Origin: Paenibacillus sp. HWE-109
GTDB taxonomy: Bacteria; Bacillota; Bacilli; Paenibacillales; NBRC-103111
DNA: 64,000 nucleotides
Direction: 5' to 3'
Assembly: GCF_022163125.1 (NCBI RefSeq)
Contig: NZ_CP091881.1
Coordinates: 8,108,501 to 8,172,500 of the forward strand
Shown here: piece after piece, positions 16,795-25,775 of the stretch
Numbering within the stretch: the first letter of the stretch is position 1
Layout: each line of letters begins with the position of its first letter
Notes under the pieces: generated by a model
The model's database searches: none
Told to the model about the DNA's origin: nothing
What the model saw: the letters and a program-made list of their open reading frames with translations, nothing else
Position numbers and translations under genes: made by a program

Positions 16795-19260
16795 ATGAAG
16801 CAAGCACAAGCAACTGGGAGCCGGGCGCTCCAAAGAGTTACGCTGGAAATGAGCTTGAAGCCATTCATGAGTATGGAGCAAACTGCCATTGAAGCCGTAT
16901 GCGAGGAGGCTATTAAGCAGTGGCTGCCGCTGATCGGTCTAGCGGATAGCTGTTCAATGCTGCTATGGGTAGCGGACGGCAGTGAAATCTTGACCTGGGA
17001 CGGCGACTTCAACAAGGAGATGGAATGGGGGCGATACATCGGTTTTGCCAACGAGGAGAAATTCAGTCATTTAAAAGGAAAAGATGATCCTAGGGCTGCG
17101 AAGCTGTACAGGGAGAATCCGTGCCGCATCACCTACGTCGATTTGCGTTTTATTATCGAGGCGTTCAAACGGATTGCAGATACGAAGTTCGGCATTCGGA
17201 TGGAGGTAGGAGCCACCTTCGATGCAGGGCCTGAATTCGCCTATTCAGATTTCAAATATAAGCTGCACCCGGAAGTGAATATAGCAGAGCTCGGCGGCAG
17301 CTCTATCGGTTTAAGGGCCGACTACAAGGTCATCTGCACGTGGTCAAAGCTTCATGAAGACAAGGTTGCTTATGCGGCTTATCCAGACGGCATTCCAGAA
17401 GGTACACCTTTTGGGCAGTTTCTAGGTCGGCAATGCGCAAGCTTCTTGCCTGCACTTGGTTTTGATTACATTTGGTTCTCCAATGGGTTTGGATTCTCCT
17501 TTTTCCCATGGACGTTCCTAGGAGCTAATTACGACAGTACTACGCTGCCACTAGCGAATTATGAAGAGCTGACGAGCAAGGCACTTTCTTTCTGGGAGCA
17601 ATTCAAACAAGAGTGCCCCGATTATCGGACCGAGGTGCGAGGCACTAATTTCGGTACGGGGATGGATTTAGCCAAGGATCTCTTTCCGCTGCTTGAACTC
17701 TACGATAGGAAATATATCGAATATCCGCCTCCGAACTCGCCATGGGGAGCACTCAACTTCGACTTCGGTTTGGAAGTGACGTCCTATATGTCACGAATTG
17801 CTGTGCTGCCCAAGGAGACTTATCTGTTCCGGTTCTATGCCAATGATCCATGGTTCTGGCAGAATCCTTGGTGGGATTTATATGACAGAGAGCCGCATGA
17901 CATCTACTGCCCGCTTGCCGTTGCCCGTATGAACAGCGACGGAAAGCTGGAGAATCCGGGGATTATTGAAATATTGACGGTTGATACGGAAAAAGGGGAA
18001 TTGAACGAAGCTTGTGCCCAAGAGGTCATCCCGCATCTAAGAAAAGCGATTGAGGATTTCCCGGATCAACCGGGCATTCTGACATGGCTGTACCCTTTTC
18101 GCGAATATCATGAGGCTGTGGCTGAAACGACCGAGAATACCAAGGCGATCTTCTTCAACGATTGGTTTGTACGCAATGCAGTTAATCAGGGTCTGCCTTT
18201 AAATACGGTGCTTAGTACGGATGATTTTACAGCTATGACAGATGACAAACTTCGCGAGTTGGCTGCCACCATTTTATTCACACCAACGTCTTGGCTGCAT
18301 GAAAATAACATCGAACGGCTCATAGCCTATATTCATCATGGTGGAAAAGTAATGCTGTACGGCCCCGCTCTAACGCCTGAGCTGCTGGAACTGTTGAATC
18401 TTAAGTTGGCGTCGGGGCTCGCAGGTGAAATGGAAGTAACGATCACGACGTCTGGCGATTCTTGCGTCAGCACGGATCAACCATCTACCTTGATGGATCA
18501 TGATGCCACTATCAGTGGAGGCTTCATTCAGGAAGTGCTGGCGGATCCAAGCGATCCGCATACGCAAGTTCGCTCGGTTGCCAAGCAGGATGAGCAGGAG
18601 CGCATCTTTGCCTTAACGAGGGCCTTGCCAGCGTGGAATGGGGGGCAAGTAAGCTGGATCAGAGGCTCGCTTCCTTTTCAAACAGGCATTGTCACGGATT
18701 TGCCGATTCGGCAGGAAGAGCCCTATATGGATGCGTCCGTTCTTGCGCGTTACCTGCTTGAAGATTTTGGTTATTCGCTGCGCCAAACCAAGCAGGAAGA
18801 GGCTACCAAGCCTGCGCTGCTATTTATTGCCAGGCATGATAATGCGTTTCTGTTCACAGGGTGCCGTCAGGATACATCGGTTTCTCTGCAAATGCGCTTC
18901 CCCGACGGAGTTCCAATTATTATTGGCCAAACGACAAGAGTCGGGCCTGAGGCTGCCTCCTATTCCCTGGACCGCACCTTCCATGATGAGTGTCGTGTGT
19001 TCGTCGATCAACAGGAGGTTGGAGCGGTTTCCTGTCGGGAGCTTTCACCTGATCCTACACGGAAAAGAAGCTCGGTTCGCGCCATTGGCGTGACTAATCT
19101 GCGCGATGCTGCGGTAACGATTTATCCGCCGCTTGAAGCTTTACGAGCAGGAATCGTTGAGGTGAAGCGGGGAGATACCTACCTCGATCTTACGGATGCT
19201 GCAATCAGTGATTCTATAAGGCTTACGCACATAAGTGGTGCGATCGAAATCTCATGGTAG
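16795..19260 (+). CDS. Unfamiliar 821-residue protein of a GH2/esterase operon, possible glycosidase
   Basis: I do not recognise a named family. The N-terminal two-thirds look like an alpha/beta barrel with many aromatic and acidic residues (FDYIWFSNGFGFSFFPWTF, FYANDPWFWQNPWWDLYDRE, GILTWLYPFREYH). Around residues 470-560 a segment (FNDWFVRNAVNQGLPL ... LRELAATILFTPTSWLHE ... HHGGKVMLYGP) recalls the glutamine-amidotransferase-like trimerisation domain of GH42-type enzymes. The C-terminus is beta-rich. There is no signal peptide. ATG 16795 lies ten bases after AAGGGGG, while the in-frame ATG at 16786 is too close to it. Placement between an SGNH esterase and a GH2 enzyme suggests oligosaccharide breakdown. 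Glycosidase activity is inference only. Confidence 0.6.
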   Translation: MKQAQATGSRALQRVTLEMSLKPFMSMEQTAIEAVCEEAIKQWLPLIGLADSCSMLLWVADGSEILTWDGDFNKEMEWGRYIGFANEEKFSHLKGKDDPRAAKLYRENPCRITYVDLRFIIEAFKRIADTKFGIRMEVGATFDAGPEFAYSDFKYKLHPEVNIAELGGSSIGLRADYKVICTWSKLHEDKVAYAAYPDGIPEGTPFGQFLGRQCASFLPALGFDYIWFSNGFGFSFFPWTFLGANYDSTTLPLANYEELTSKALSFWEQFKQECPDYRTEVRGTNFGTGMDLAKDLFPLLELYDRKYIEYPPPNSPWGALNFDFGLEVTSYMSRIAVLPKETYLFRFYANDPWFWQNPWWDLYDREPHDIYCPLAVARMNSDGKLENPGIIEILTVDTEKGELNEACAQEVIPHLRKAIEDFPDQPGILTWLYPFREYHEAVAETTENTKAIFFNDWFVRNAVNQGLPLNTVLSTDDFTAMTDDKLRELAATILFTPTSWLHENNIERLIAYIHHGGKVMLYGPALTPELLELLNLKLASGLAGEMEVTITTSGDSCVSTDQPSTLMDHDATISGGFIQEVLADPSDPHTQVRSVAKQDEQERIFALTRALPAWNGGQVSWIRGSLPFQTGIVTDLPIRQEEPYMDASVLARYLLEDFGYSLRQTKQEEATKPALLFIARHDNAFLFTGCRQDTSVSLQMRFPDGVPIIIGQTTRVGPEAASYSLDRTFHDECRVFVDQQEVGAVSCRELSPDPTRKRSSVRAIGVTNLRDAAVTIYPPLEALRAGIVEVKRGDTYLDLTDAAISDSIRLTHISGAIEISW

Positions 19261-19271
19261 GTGACAGACGG

Positions 19272-21818
19272 ATGAAACTGCAACTAAATGAAGGTTGGCA
19301 GCTGACAGGGGAGCCGCTCTTTCGTCAGGCTGATGATTATAGGATGGTTAGGAATAAACAGCAGGATTGGCTGCAAGTCGATTTACCCTGTGATGTGCAT
19401 ATGCCGCTGATTGAGCATGGGATAATCGCGGAGCCGCTAGTGGCCGATCAATGTTTCGCAAGCGAATGGACGGAGAAACGCTCTTGGTGGTTTAAAAAGG
19501 AATTTGACCTGACAGAAGAACAGCTGACATCCGAGCGGATGGTTCTTCACTTCGAATCGTTGGATGTAGAAGCGGACGTCTGGTTGAATGATTGCCATCT
19601 AGGTCATCATCGCAGCGCTTTTTATCCGTTTGCCTGCGATCTCAAAGGTAAGGCGCAACAAGGGGCTAATCAGCTCCTTGTGCGCGTCACCTCTGGCTTG
19701 GAACGCTATTCGGAGAATGATCTGGCCTTCATTCACGAAGCCAAAATTGTGTATGAGAACGAGCAGATCGGGCATCGAGGCGACCATCGCAGGGGCATGC
19801 TGAGAAAACCGCAATATGTATTTGGTTGGGATTGGGGACCCAGAGTAGCGACCTGCGGAATTATGGGCGAGGTTCATATTACCTGTGTCAATCGCATGCA
19901 AATTCGAGATATTCAGGTTACAACGACAAGCTTGGACACTGCCGGCAATGCCGCACATGTGCAGTTCCAACTGGAGCTGGAGAATCTGCATCCCTATCAG
20001 ACGTTAGAAACGCAGCTGAAACTGGAACTGCTTTTCGGTACCGAGCAAGTGCAGCTTATAGAAGAAGACTGTTGTCTTCGCTCTGGGCTGAACTATGTCA
20101 CACTTCAAATGAAGGTGCCTGATGCCAAGCTTTGGTGGCCCAATGGGATGGGGGAGCAGCCGCTGTATACGGTTCGGGCAACGCTCCAGACAACAACGCA
20201 TGCTGTGGATTATCCGGCCTTTTTATTTGGGATACGCACGCTGCGCTTAAAGATGGATAAAATTCCGCAGAGCCCGGATGAACGTTCTTTTACTTTTGAA
20301 ATAAACGGTGTCACTACCTTCAGCAAGGGGGGAAATTGGATACCTGCTGACTCCATCTATGCGCGGGTCACTGATGCCAAATATGATGCTTTGCTGCGTG
20401 AGGCGAAGGAAGCCAACTTCAATATGCTGCGGGTTTGGGGCGGAGGCATCTATGAGCGAGATATCTTTTATGACAAATGTGACGAGTACGGGATTCTAAT
20501 TTGGCACGATTTCATGTTCTCCTGCGCCAAATATCCAGATAACCTGAGCTGGTTTCGGCATGAAGTGGAGCAGGAGATCGATTATCAGACAAGGCGGCTG
20601 CGCAATCACTGCTCGCTGGCGCTTTGGTGCGGCAACAATGAGAATCATTGGGGTTTTGAGGAGTGGTGGAATGAGACGGATGCGGCAGACTTCTATGGGG
20701 GAGCGGCATGTTACAACGACATCGCGCCCCGCCTAGTCCAGCAGAATTGTCCCACGATTCCGTATTGGAACAGCTCGCCGTACGGCGGTGAGCACCCGAA
20801 TGGGAGCCAATCCGGCGACACGCACCACTGGAATGATACCATGATGCATGCTGATATCGAGAAGCGAATTGTACCCGAGGAATATGACAAGGTGAGCGCT
20901 AAGTTTGTCTCGGAGTATGGCTACATAGGTCCTAGCCGGAAGTCTTCCGTTGAAATCTACCATCAGGGTCAGCCGCTGGATCGTGACGGCAAGCTCTGGC
21001 GGCTTCATACGAATATGTTTGAAAAAGATACCGTGCTTGCAGGCATAAACAGGCATTATGTAAATCCCGCACATCTTGCCATCGAGGATTACTTGCTGTA
21101 TGCAGGCTTATGTCAGGGCTTGATGCTGGCATATTCGCTTGAAGCGATGCGTGCCAAGTTGTTTTGTTCCGGCGCTTTATTCTGGATGTACAATGATTGC
21201 TGGGGCGAGGTCGGCTGGTCGATTATTGACTATTACTTAACGCGCAAAATTGCTTATTATTTTGTGAAGCGGGCATTAGCGCCAGTAAAGCTTATTCTGC
21301 GCCAGCAGGATGGGGTGATTCAGCTTACAGCTATTAATGAAACCAGCGCCGTCATTCGTGAAACTATGGTATATGGCCTTGTCCGTTATGATGGGAGCGG
21401 AAAACAAACGCAGGAGGTGGATATAGACTTGCCTCCATTCTCGCGGGAAGTTGTTCTGCAATGGACAGCATCTCCCTACAAGTCTGAAGAGGCTTGTCTC
21501 TTCGCTGGACCGCTGAGTGAATCCAGCGAGTTGAAGCCCGCCGTGTTACACAAAGAAGTGGTTCGCAATCTGCGATTGCCCGATCCCCAATTGCAGGTGT
21601 CCAACGTCCAAACCATCGATGCCGGGCTTACGCGTTTTACAGTTTCAAGCGATACTTTTGCGCATGCAGTGCATTTTGGTTTGGATGATGCGATCCAACT
21701 GAGTGATGAATATTTTGACTTGCTTCCAGCCGAGAAGCGGGACATAACGATACGGCATGAAGGGTTCGCCCTTCCGGCCGACAGCATCGTTCCTCGATCG
21801 ATCTTATTAAAAAGTTAG
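19272..21818 (+). CDS. Glycoside hydrolase family 2, beta-mannosidase-like
   Basis: The protein is about 848 residues from ATG 19272, where AGGTGA lies seven bases upstream; ATG 19254 also exists and overlaps the previous gene. The GH2 layout is clear: N-terminal jelly roll (WWFKKEFDLTEEQL, VWLNDCHLGHHRSAF), Ig-like domain, and catalytic barrel. The acid/base Glu sits in ALWCGNNENHWG and the probable nucleophile Glu in KFVSEYGYIGPS. The FGWDWGPRVATCGIMG segment and the overall length are typical of beta-mannosidases, which remove mannose from the non-reducing end of manno-oligosaccharides. There is no signal peptide, so it is probably cytoplasmic. It is last in the AraC-controlled operon and followed by a GC-rich hairpin. 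Confidence 0.88.
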   Translation: MKLQLNEGWQLTGEPLFRQADDYRMVRNKQQDWLQVDLPCDVHMPLIEHGIIAEPLVADQCFASEWTEKRSWWFKKEFDLTEEQLTSERMVLHFESLDVEADVWLNDCHLGHHRSAFYPFACDLKGKAQQGANQLLVRVTSGLERYSENDLAFIHEAKIVYENEQIGHRGDHRRGMLRKPQYVFGWDWGPRVATCGIMGEVHITCVNRMQIRDIQVTTTSLDTAGNAAHVQFQLELENLHPYQTLETQLKLELLFGTEQVQLIEEDCCLRSGLNYVTLQMKVPDAKLWWPNGMGEQPLYTVRATLQTTTHAVDYPAFLFGIRTLRLKMDKIPQSPDERSFTFEINGVTTFSKGGNWIPADSIYARVTDAKYDALLREAKEANFNMLRVWGGGIYERDIFYDKCDEYGILIWHDFMFSCAKYPDNLSWFRHEVEQEIDYQTRRLRNHCSLALWCGNNENHWGFEEWWNETDAADFYGGAACYNDIAPRLVQQNCPTIPYWNSSPYGGEHPNGSQSGDTHHWNDTMMHADIEKRIVPEEYDKVSAKFVSEYGYIGPSRKSSVEIYHQGQPLDRDGKLWRLHTNMFEKDTVLAGINRHYVNPAHLAIEDYLLYAGLCQGLMLAYSLEAMRAKLFCSGALFWMYNDCWGEVGWSIIDYYLTRKIAYYFVKRALAPVKLILRQQDGVIQLTAINETSAVIRETMVYGLVRYDGSGKQTQEVDIDLPPFSREVVLQWTASPYKSEEACLFAGPLSESSELKPAVLHKEVVRNLRLPDPQLQVSNVQTIDAGLTRFTVSSDTFAHAVHFGLDDAIQLSDEYFDLLPAEKRDITIRHEGFALPADSIVPRSILLKS

Positions 21819-21839
21819 GGCTACAAGGATGCCATTAAT

Positions 21840-21859
21840 GCGGGGGGGGCATCCCCCGC
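21840..21859 (+). terminator. GC-rich hairpin after the GH2 gene, probable terminator
   Basis: GCGGGGG / CCCCCGC stem 22 bp after the stop. The T-run is poor, so it may rather block exonuclease or act with the stronger stem at 22006. Confidence 0.5.
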
Positions 21860-22005
21860 AAGTCTGCGCAAGTTTTGCGGTAGAAGGCGAGCCTCTCACG
21901 TGATTTCGCAGGAAAAAAAGAAGATGAGAGCACAAAAGTGCAAATAGGCTGTTTCATAAGCAGCTATTGAATTCAATCTCAAGAAAAATGGACTATCGGA
22001 ACGAA

Positions 22006-22042
22006 AAAGGAGCTAAACGGCATGTACGCGTTTAGCTCCTTT
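22006..22042. terminator. Intrinsic terminator with recurrent GGAGCTAAACG stem
   Basis: Perfect 14-bp stem AAAGGAGCTAAACG / CGTTTAGCTCCTTT. The arm sequence is nearly the same as in the stems at 9221 and 63685. Confidence 0.8.
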
Positions 22043-22076
22043 GTTGTGGCTTCCATTGCTCTTTAACTGCCTTCCT

Positions 22077-22268
22077 GATAAGAGTCTCCAGAGACTCCTA
22101 TTCGTGTAAAAAGACCACTTTTCGCGCCAATAAGAGCTCTTAGAGGCTCTTATTGATTCTTGTGTGGGGAGTTTTTGCGTGCATCACCCGAAATAAGAGT
22201 CTTTCAGGGCCGCTATTCATGGAAAACTCCCACCTTTTGTGCAAATAGGAGCTGCCAAAGACTCTTAT
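22077..22268. repeat. Array of four short palindromes
   Basis: Four 25-27-bp palindromic units (starting 22077, 22129, 22192, 22244) share the form AATAAGAGNCTNNNAGAGNCTCTTATT. The spacers of units 1-2 and 3-4 resemble each other (AAAACTCCCACCTTTTGTGC-like), while the middle spacer is close to their reverse complement. The array occupies the right half of the 516-bp gap between convergent genes (21819-22334); the rest of the gap holds the terminators at 21840 and 22006. Confidence 0.7.
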
Positions 22269-22334
22269 AGGCATCGCACAATAGGGGGAGAGCTGCCAGG
22301 AGTCACAAGGCCAGTGACCTTGTGGGCACCCTCT

Positions 22335-23438
22335 TTAAACAAAGGGCTGCAACAACCGAGCTACAACAGGCTTAAGCCCCTCAGCAATATGCTTGTAGCC
22401 CAAATCGGAAGGGTGAATCCCGTCGGCCGTACATTCCTGGTAGTCGGTGCCCAGCAGCTCACCGCCGTCGCAGAAATGAACGTTAGCATCGCCATCTTGG
22501 TTCAGACGTTCAACAGCTGCACGCTGAATCTCCTTGCGTTCTTCCCGGCGCTGAACCAGACTCTCGTCGAAAGCTTCCTTCGCAAACCGGATTTGCGAAA
22601 CGACGAGAATCGGAACGTCCGGATGGACAGCGCGGTAGATTCGGATGAATTCAGGCAGCGATTTGGCCAAATGCTCCGTACTTGGTGTATTGCCTTCATA
22701 ATCGAGCACGAGCAAGGCGGGATCATCAATTTGGCTGCTGAGGTGGGCTAGCTCAGGTTCACCTTGCGCATTGCCGGAGAAACCGAGACTCACGAACTCG
22801 AGCGGAAACATGCGGCTCAGCTGATTCGGGTACGCCATCCCTGGCCGGGAGGCGCATGCGCCGTGGGTAATAGACGTTCCGTACAGAACTACCTTTTTGT
22901 CGGAGGCGAAGCCTGGGAACTCGGTCACCCTTGACTCGGGCGCAACGCCGATCCAAAGCTCTTTCACCCCCTGGTAGAGGGGGAGGTTCAGTGTAATTTC
23001 CCGCAGGCTCGGCGAAAATGATTCGAAGAGCACGCTTTCATATTCAGCTTGCCCAAGTTCAAAGCGGGAGGTATTCACATATTGCTGCTCACCGGCAGAG
23101 CCGATGTAGCAATCTACGCCGCATTGGCCTGTGGCTGGCATTTGGTACATCGTTGCTTTATCAGCAAGAACGACCCGCACGGCGAGCTTCACAGAATTGG
23201 TCCGAAAGCGGACCTGCACGCCGGTCGGATAATTCGCAAGCCGATCGACTTCGGATCGGATAGGGTGGCTTGGGCGCAGAGGCAGTCTGCGATACACGCC
23301 GTCCTGCGCAAGCCAAGGCAGCCCAGTGACCCGGAATGGGGCAGCAAGCGGCGTGTGCCACTCCCATTCATCGAGGCGAGCGGCATCTGCTTGCAGATTC
23401 GCATCTAGCTTCTGAATATCGTTTGCGGGTTTCCCCAT
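22335..23438 (-). CDS. SGNH/GDSL hydrolase with N-terminal jelly-roll domain
   Basis: The 367-residue protein combines an N-terminal beta domain (about residues 20-165) with a C-terminal SGNH esterase. Block I is VLYGTSITHGACASRPG near residue 183 (Ser nucleophile), the Gly block is LGFSGNAQG, the Asn block LVLDYEGNTP, and the Asp/His pair DGIHPSDLGYKH near residue 345. This two-domain form is common in carbohydrate deacetylases. It lies 27 bp downstream of the isomerase gene on the same strand, so both are probably cotranscribed from the promoter near 24989 that carries the operator also seen at 15629. No signal peptide is visible. It probably removes acyl groups from sugars in the same pathway as the esterase at 15686. 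Confidence 0.85.
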   Translation of the reverse strand: MGKPANDIQKLDANLQADAARLDEWEWHTPLAAPFRVTGLPWLAQDGVYRRLPLRPSHPIRSEVDRLANYPTGVQVRFRTNSVKLAVRVVLADKATMYQMPATGQCGVDCYIGSAGEQQYVNTSRFELGQAEYESVLFESFSPSLREITLNLPLYQGVKELWIGVAPESRVTEFPGFASDKKVVLYGTSITHGACASRPGMAYPNQLSRMFPLEFVSLGFSGNAQGEPELAHLSSQIDDPALLVLDYEGNTPSTEHLAKSLPEFIRIYRAVHPDVPILVVSQIRFAKEAFDESLVQRREERKEIQRAAVERLNQDGDANVHFCDGGELLGTDYQECTADGIHPSDLGYKHIAEGLKPVVARLLQPFV

Positions 23439-23465
23439 GGCGGATTCCTCCTGGACAATGACAAG

Positions 23466-24908
23466 TTAAACGATCTGTAATTCAATGCCAAGCACTTGAG
23501 CAACCTTGCGAATCTTATTGTTTACATGGCCAACACCTAATGCGAAATGATGAGTAGGGCCCGCGGAGCACCATTTTTCAACAAACTCGCCAACACTGCA
23601 ATTGAAGCTGCAGCGTGTATTCGTGTTTCCGGTCTGCGGGATCGGCCCTTTGATGGATTCGCCTTCCGTGGCGATCATTTTGAATTTGCCGTCAGCCGTT
23701 TGAGAAATGCTCAGCAGTGTCACAGGACCTGACTGAATGCTGAACTCTACGCCGATGCCGGAACCGCGCTTGCCGTGAAACAGATCAAGTCCGCGAATGA
23801 TCGGCTTACCGTCACTGATTTTGATGTTATGCGGACCATCATGACCCACCAGTACGATATCGTCGACGAAATCGCAAGGATGCAGCTCGGCGAAGGAGCC
23901 TCCGGCGTCAAGGCGATCCATGATCAGCATAGCTGCGCATGTTTTCAAATCAGCTTCTCCGGCAAGCGGAATTCCTTTGCCCGTTAGCAAGGAGTTCCCT
24001 AGCACCATATTAGCGCCAATTCGTTCATATTCATTGTTGTCCATGCCACGGTAATAGTAGGCGAGTCCCGTCAACCCGAATTCGGCAATCAGCTTATCCA
24101 GACCGACAGCGACCTTCGCCGACCAATCCAGATCCTCTTGCTTAATGGGTCTTGTAATCGGATCGATGAACGGGTCAGCAATCGTGAATATGCTTTTAAT
24201 TTCGTCAAGCTTGTCTGCGGTTTCTCTGGCTGTCACACCATTGACCAGCTTGGCCAAGTCGCACATCTCCAGCATTTGTACATGGGATCCGAAAGAGGCC
24301 GTAAAGGCTGTAGGGTCCGAGTTCATGTCGTACATACCCTCATAGGTATGGCCCAAATAGCCGATCCGCGCATATTTAAAGGCACGTCTCGCATTGGCGA
24401 CTTGGCACCACCCTTTTAATTCCGTTAACATGCGAGCATCATCGTACAAAGTACCTACCATCATTCCGGCAGCAGGTTTGCCTGCGCGAATCAATACCCC
24501 GCTGATCTCTGGCAGTGAGCAGATGTTATCGTTGGCGAGCTGCATGTAGGTCGTTGTTTTCAAATAATCAAGTCGTTTCAGTGGTTGCAGCGCAACAAGC
24601 ACCGTGGGCACCGACAGATTGAGGATAGCTGTTGCTGCAGAAGACGAGGTCACGTAAGTGCTCAGAAAACAAAAGAGAAAATCCACATCCTGTGCTTTGA
24701 GGTAAGCGGCTGCGGCAAAGGATTTATCGACAGTATCGACAAAGCCTGCACTGATGACCTCTACGTCTTCCTTGCGCAAATGATCCAGGAACTCATTGCC
24801 GTAGCCAATTAATTCTTCCTTTAGGCCAGGAAACTGTCCCCAGTATGGCTCGTGTCCGACGTTTATAACTCCGATGCGTGACCGTGCTTTTTGGAAAGAA
24901 TTGCTCAT
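23466..24908 (-). CDS. L-fucose/L-arabinose isomerase family protein
   Basis: The 480-residue protein resembles the arabinose/fucose isomerase fold, Mn-dependent enzymes that interconvert aldoses and ketoses. It begins with RIGVINVGHEPYWGQFPGL and has a central GEADLKTCAAMLIMDRL, whose Glu would be a metal ligand. GHDGPHNIKISD near residue 353 and GPTHHFALGVGH near residue 455 would supply histidines. Its length is close to AraA (about 500) but the sequence is clearly distinct, so the sugar should not be assumed to be arabinose. It leads the minus-strand operon with the SGNH esterase at 22335. The 19-bp operator candidate 81 bp upstream ties it to the AraC regulon. Confidence 0.8.
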   Translation of the reverse strand: MSNSFQKARSRIGVINVGHEPYWGQFPGLKEELIGYGNEFLDHLRKEDVEVISAGFVDTVDKSFAAAAYLKAQDVDFLFCFLSTYVTSSSAATAILNLSVPTVLVALQPLKRLDYLKTTTYMQLANDNICSLPEISGVLIRAGKPAAGMMVGTLYDDARMLTELKGWCQVANARRAFKYARIGYLGHTYEGMYDMNSDPTAFTASFGSHVQMLEMCDLAKLVNGVTARETADKLDEIKSIFTIADPFIDPITRPIKQEDLDWSAKVAVGLDKLIAEFGLTGLAYYYRGMDNNEYERIGANMVLGNSLLTGKGIPLAGEADLKTCAAMLIMDRLDAGGSFAELHPCDFVDDIVLVGHDGPHNIKISDGKPIIRGLDLFHGKRGSGIGVEFSIQSGPVTLLSISQTADGKFKMIATEGESIKGPIPQTGNTNTRCSFNCSVGEFVEKWCSAGPTHHFALGVGHVNNKIRKVAQVLGIELQIV

Positions 24909-24988
24909 AGTTTAATCATCCTTTTTTGTTGGAATACCCCTCATTTTAGTGAATGTAAGTAGTGGAAACAATGAAGGCATCAACACTT

Positions 24989-25007
24989 TTTTGAGTAATT
25001 CTACGAT
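24989..25007 (-). promoter_or_regulatory. Candidate AraC-regulator operator, copy 2
   Basis: On the minus strand this is the same 19-mer as at 15629-15647 (ATCGTAGAATTACTCAAAA), 81 bp upstream of the isomerase start codon. Confidence 0.6.
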
Positions 25008-25097
25008 TTTATGAAAGTGAAAATTTTATCATTGGATGCGGGCGGCAAACGGAAGAGCCATCAGGCCATTATCGGGATGTTATGTTACAATAGGACT

Positions 25098-25751
25098 ATG
25101 AAAATCACAGTTGAAAACCATACCATAGAGTTCAATGTTCAATACGGAAGTCGAAAAAAGCTATCCATTCATATCGATTCAGCGGGCTTCATAACCGTCA
25201 AAGCGCCTAACGATACAAGCCAGGAAATCATTATGAGCGCTGTGAAACAGCATGCGGCTGTTATTTTGGAAAAGCTGAATGCCATCGCGAAAGCCAGGGA
25301 TATCCCTAAGACAAGAGAGTATCAAGACAACGGGAAGTTCCTGCATCTGGGCAAATATGTTCATCTTCATGAACTGATCGAGACGGACGGGCTCTCCGAA
25401 GAAGAACTGAGGGTTAATTTGAAGAAATTCTATTTCGCAAGCTGTAAGAAGACGATCGGGGAACGGATCAAAATCTACCAAAACCAACTGAAAGTGAAAC
25501 CCAAATCCGTCGAAATCGACGAGTCCGTCACCAAGTGGGGAAGCTGCAGCTCAGATAAGAAAATAACCTTTAATTATCGCTTGGCAATGGCCCCGGTGCA
25601 GGTTATTGATTATGTCATCATCCACGAGCTCTGCCATCTGCTGCATATGAATCATGATCGATCATTTTGGCGACGTGTAGGCAGTTTGATGCCGGATTAT
25701 AAGGAAAAAGAAGCGTATCTGGCGCACTATGGACAGGCCATGACGCTTTGA
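25098..25751 (+). CDS. YgjP-like metallopeptidase domain protein (DUF45, M48-related)
   Basis: The protein is about 217 residues from ATG 25098 (MKITVENHTIEF); an in-frame ATG at 25011 would add 29 residues of atypical sequence. The zinc motif HELCHLLHMNHDRSFW near residue 177 follows WGSCSSDKKITFNYRLAMAP, a pairing diagnostic of the YgjP/SprT-like DUF45 family. A beta-rich N-terminal domain starts with RKKLSIHIDSAGFITVKAP. The family is predicted to be a cytoplasmic zinc protease, but its substrates are unknown. A TACAAT hexamer sits seven bases before ATG 25098, so the message might be nearly leaderless or start further upstream. The TPR gene follows 24 bp later, probably in the same transcript. 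Confidence 0.85.
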   Translation: MKITVENHTIEFNVQYGSRKKLSIHIDSAGFITVKAPNDTSQEIIMSAVKQHAAVILEKLNAIAKARDIPKTREYQDNGKFLHLGKYVHLHELIETDGLSEEELRVNLKKFYFASCKKTIGERIKIYQNQLKVKPKSVEIDESVTKWGSCSSDKKITFNYRLAMAPVQVIDYVIIHELCHLLHMNHDRSFWRRVGSLMPDYKEKEAYLAHYGQAMTL

Positions 25752-25775
25752 GTTTATAGAGGAGGAACAGCATCC

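Noticed and set aside
22077..22268. CRISPR array
   Set aside because: The units are palindromes with unequal spacing and related spacers, there are only four of them, and no cas genes are nearby.
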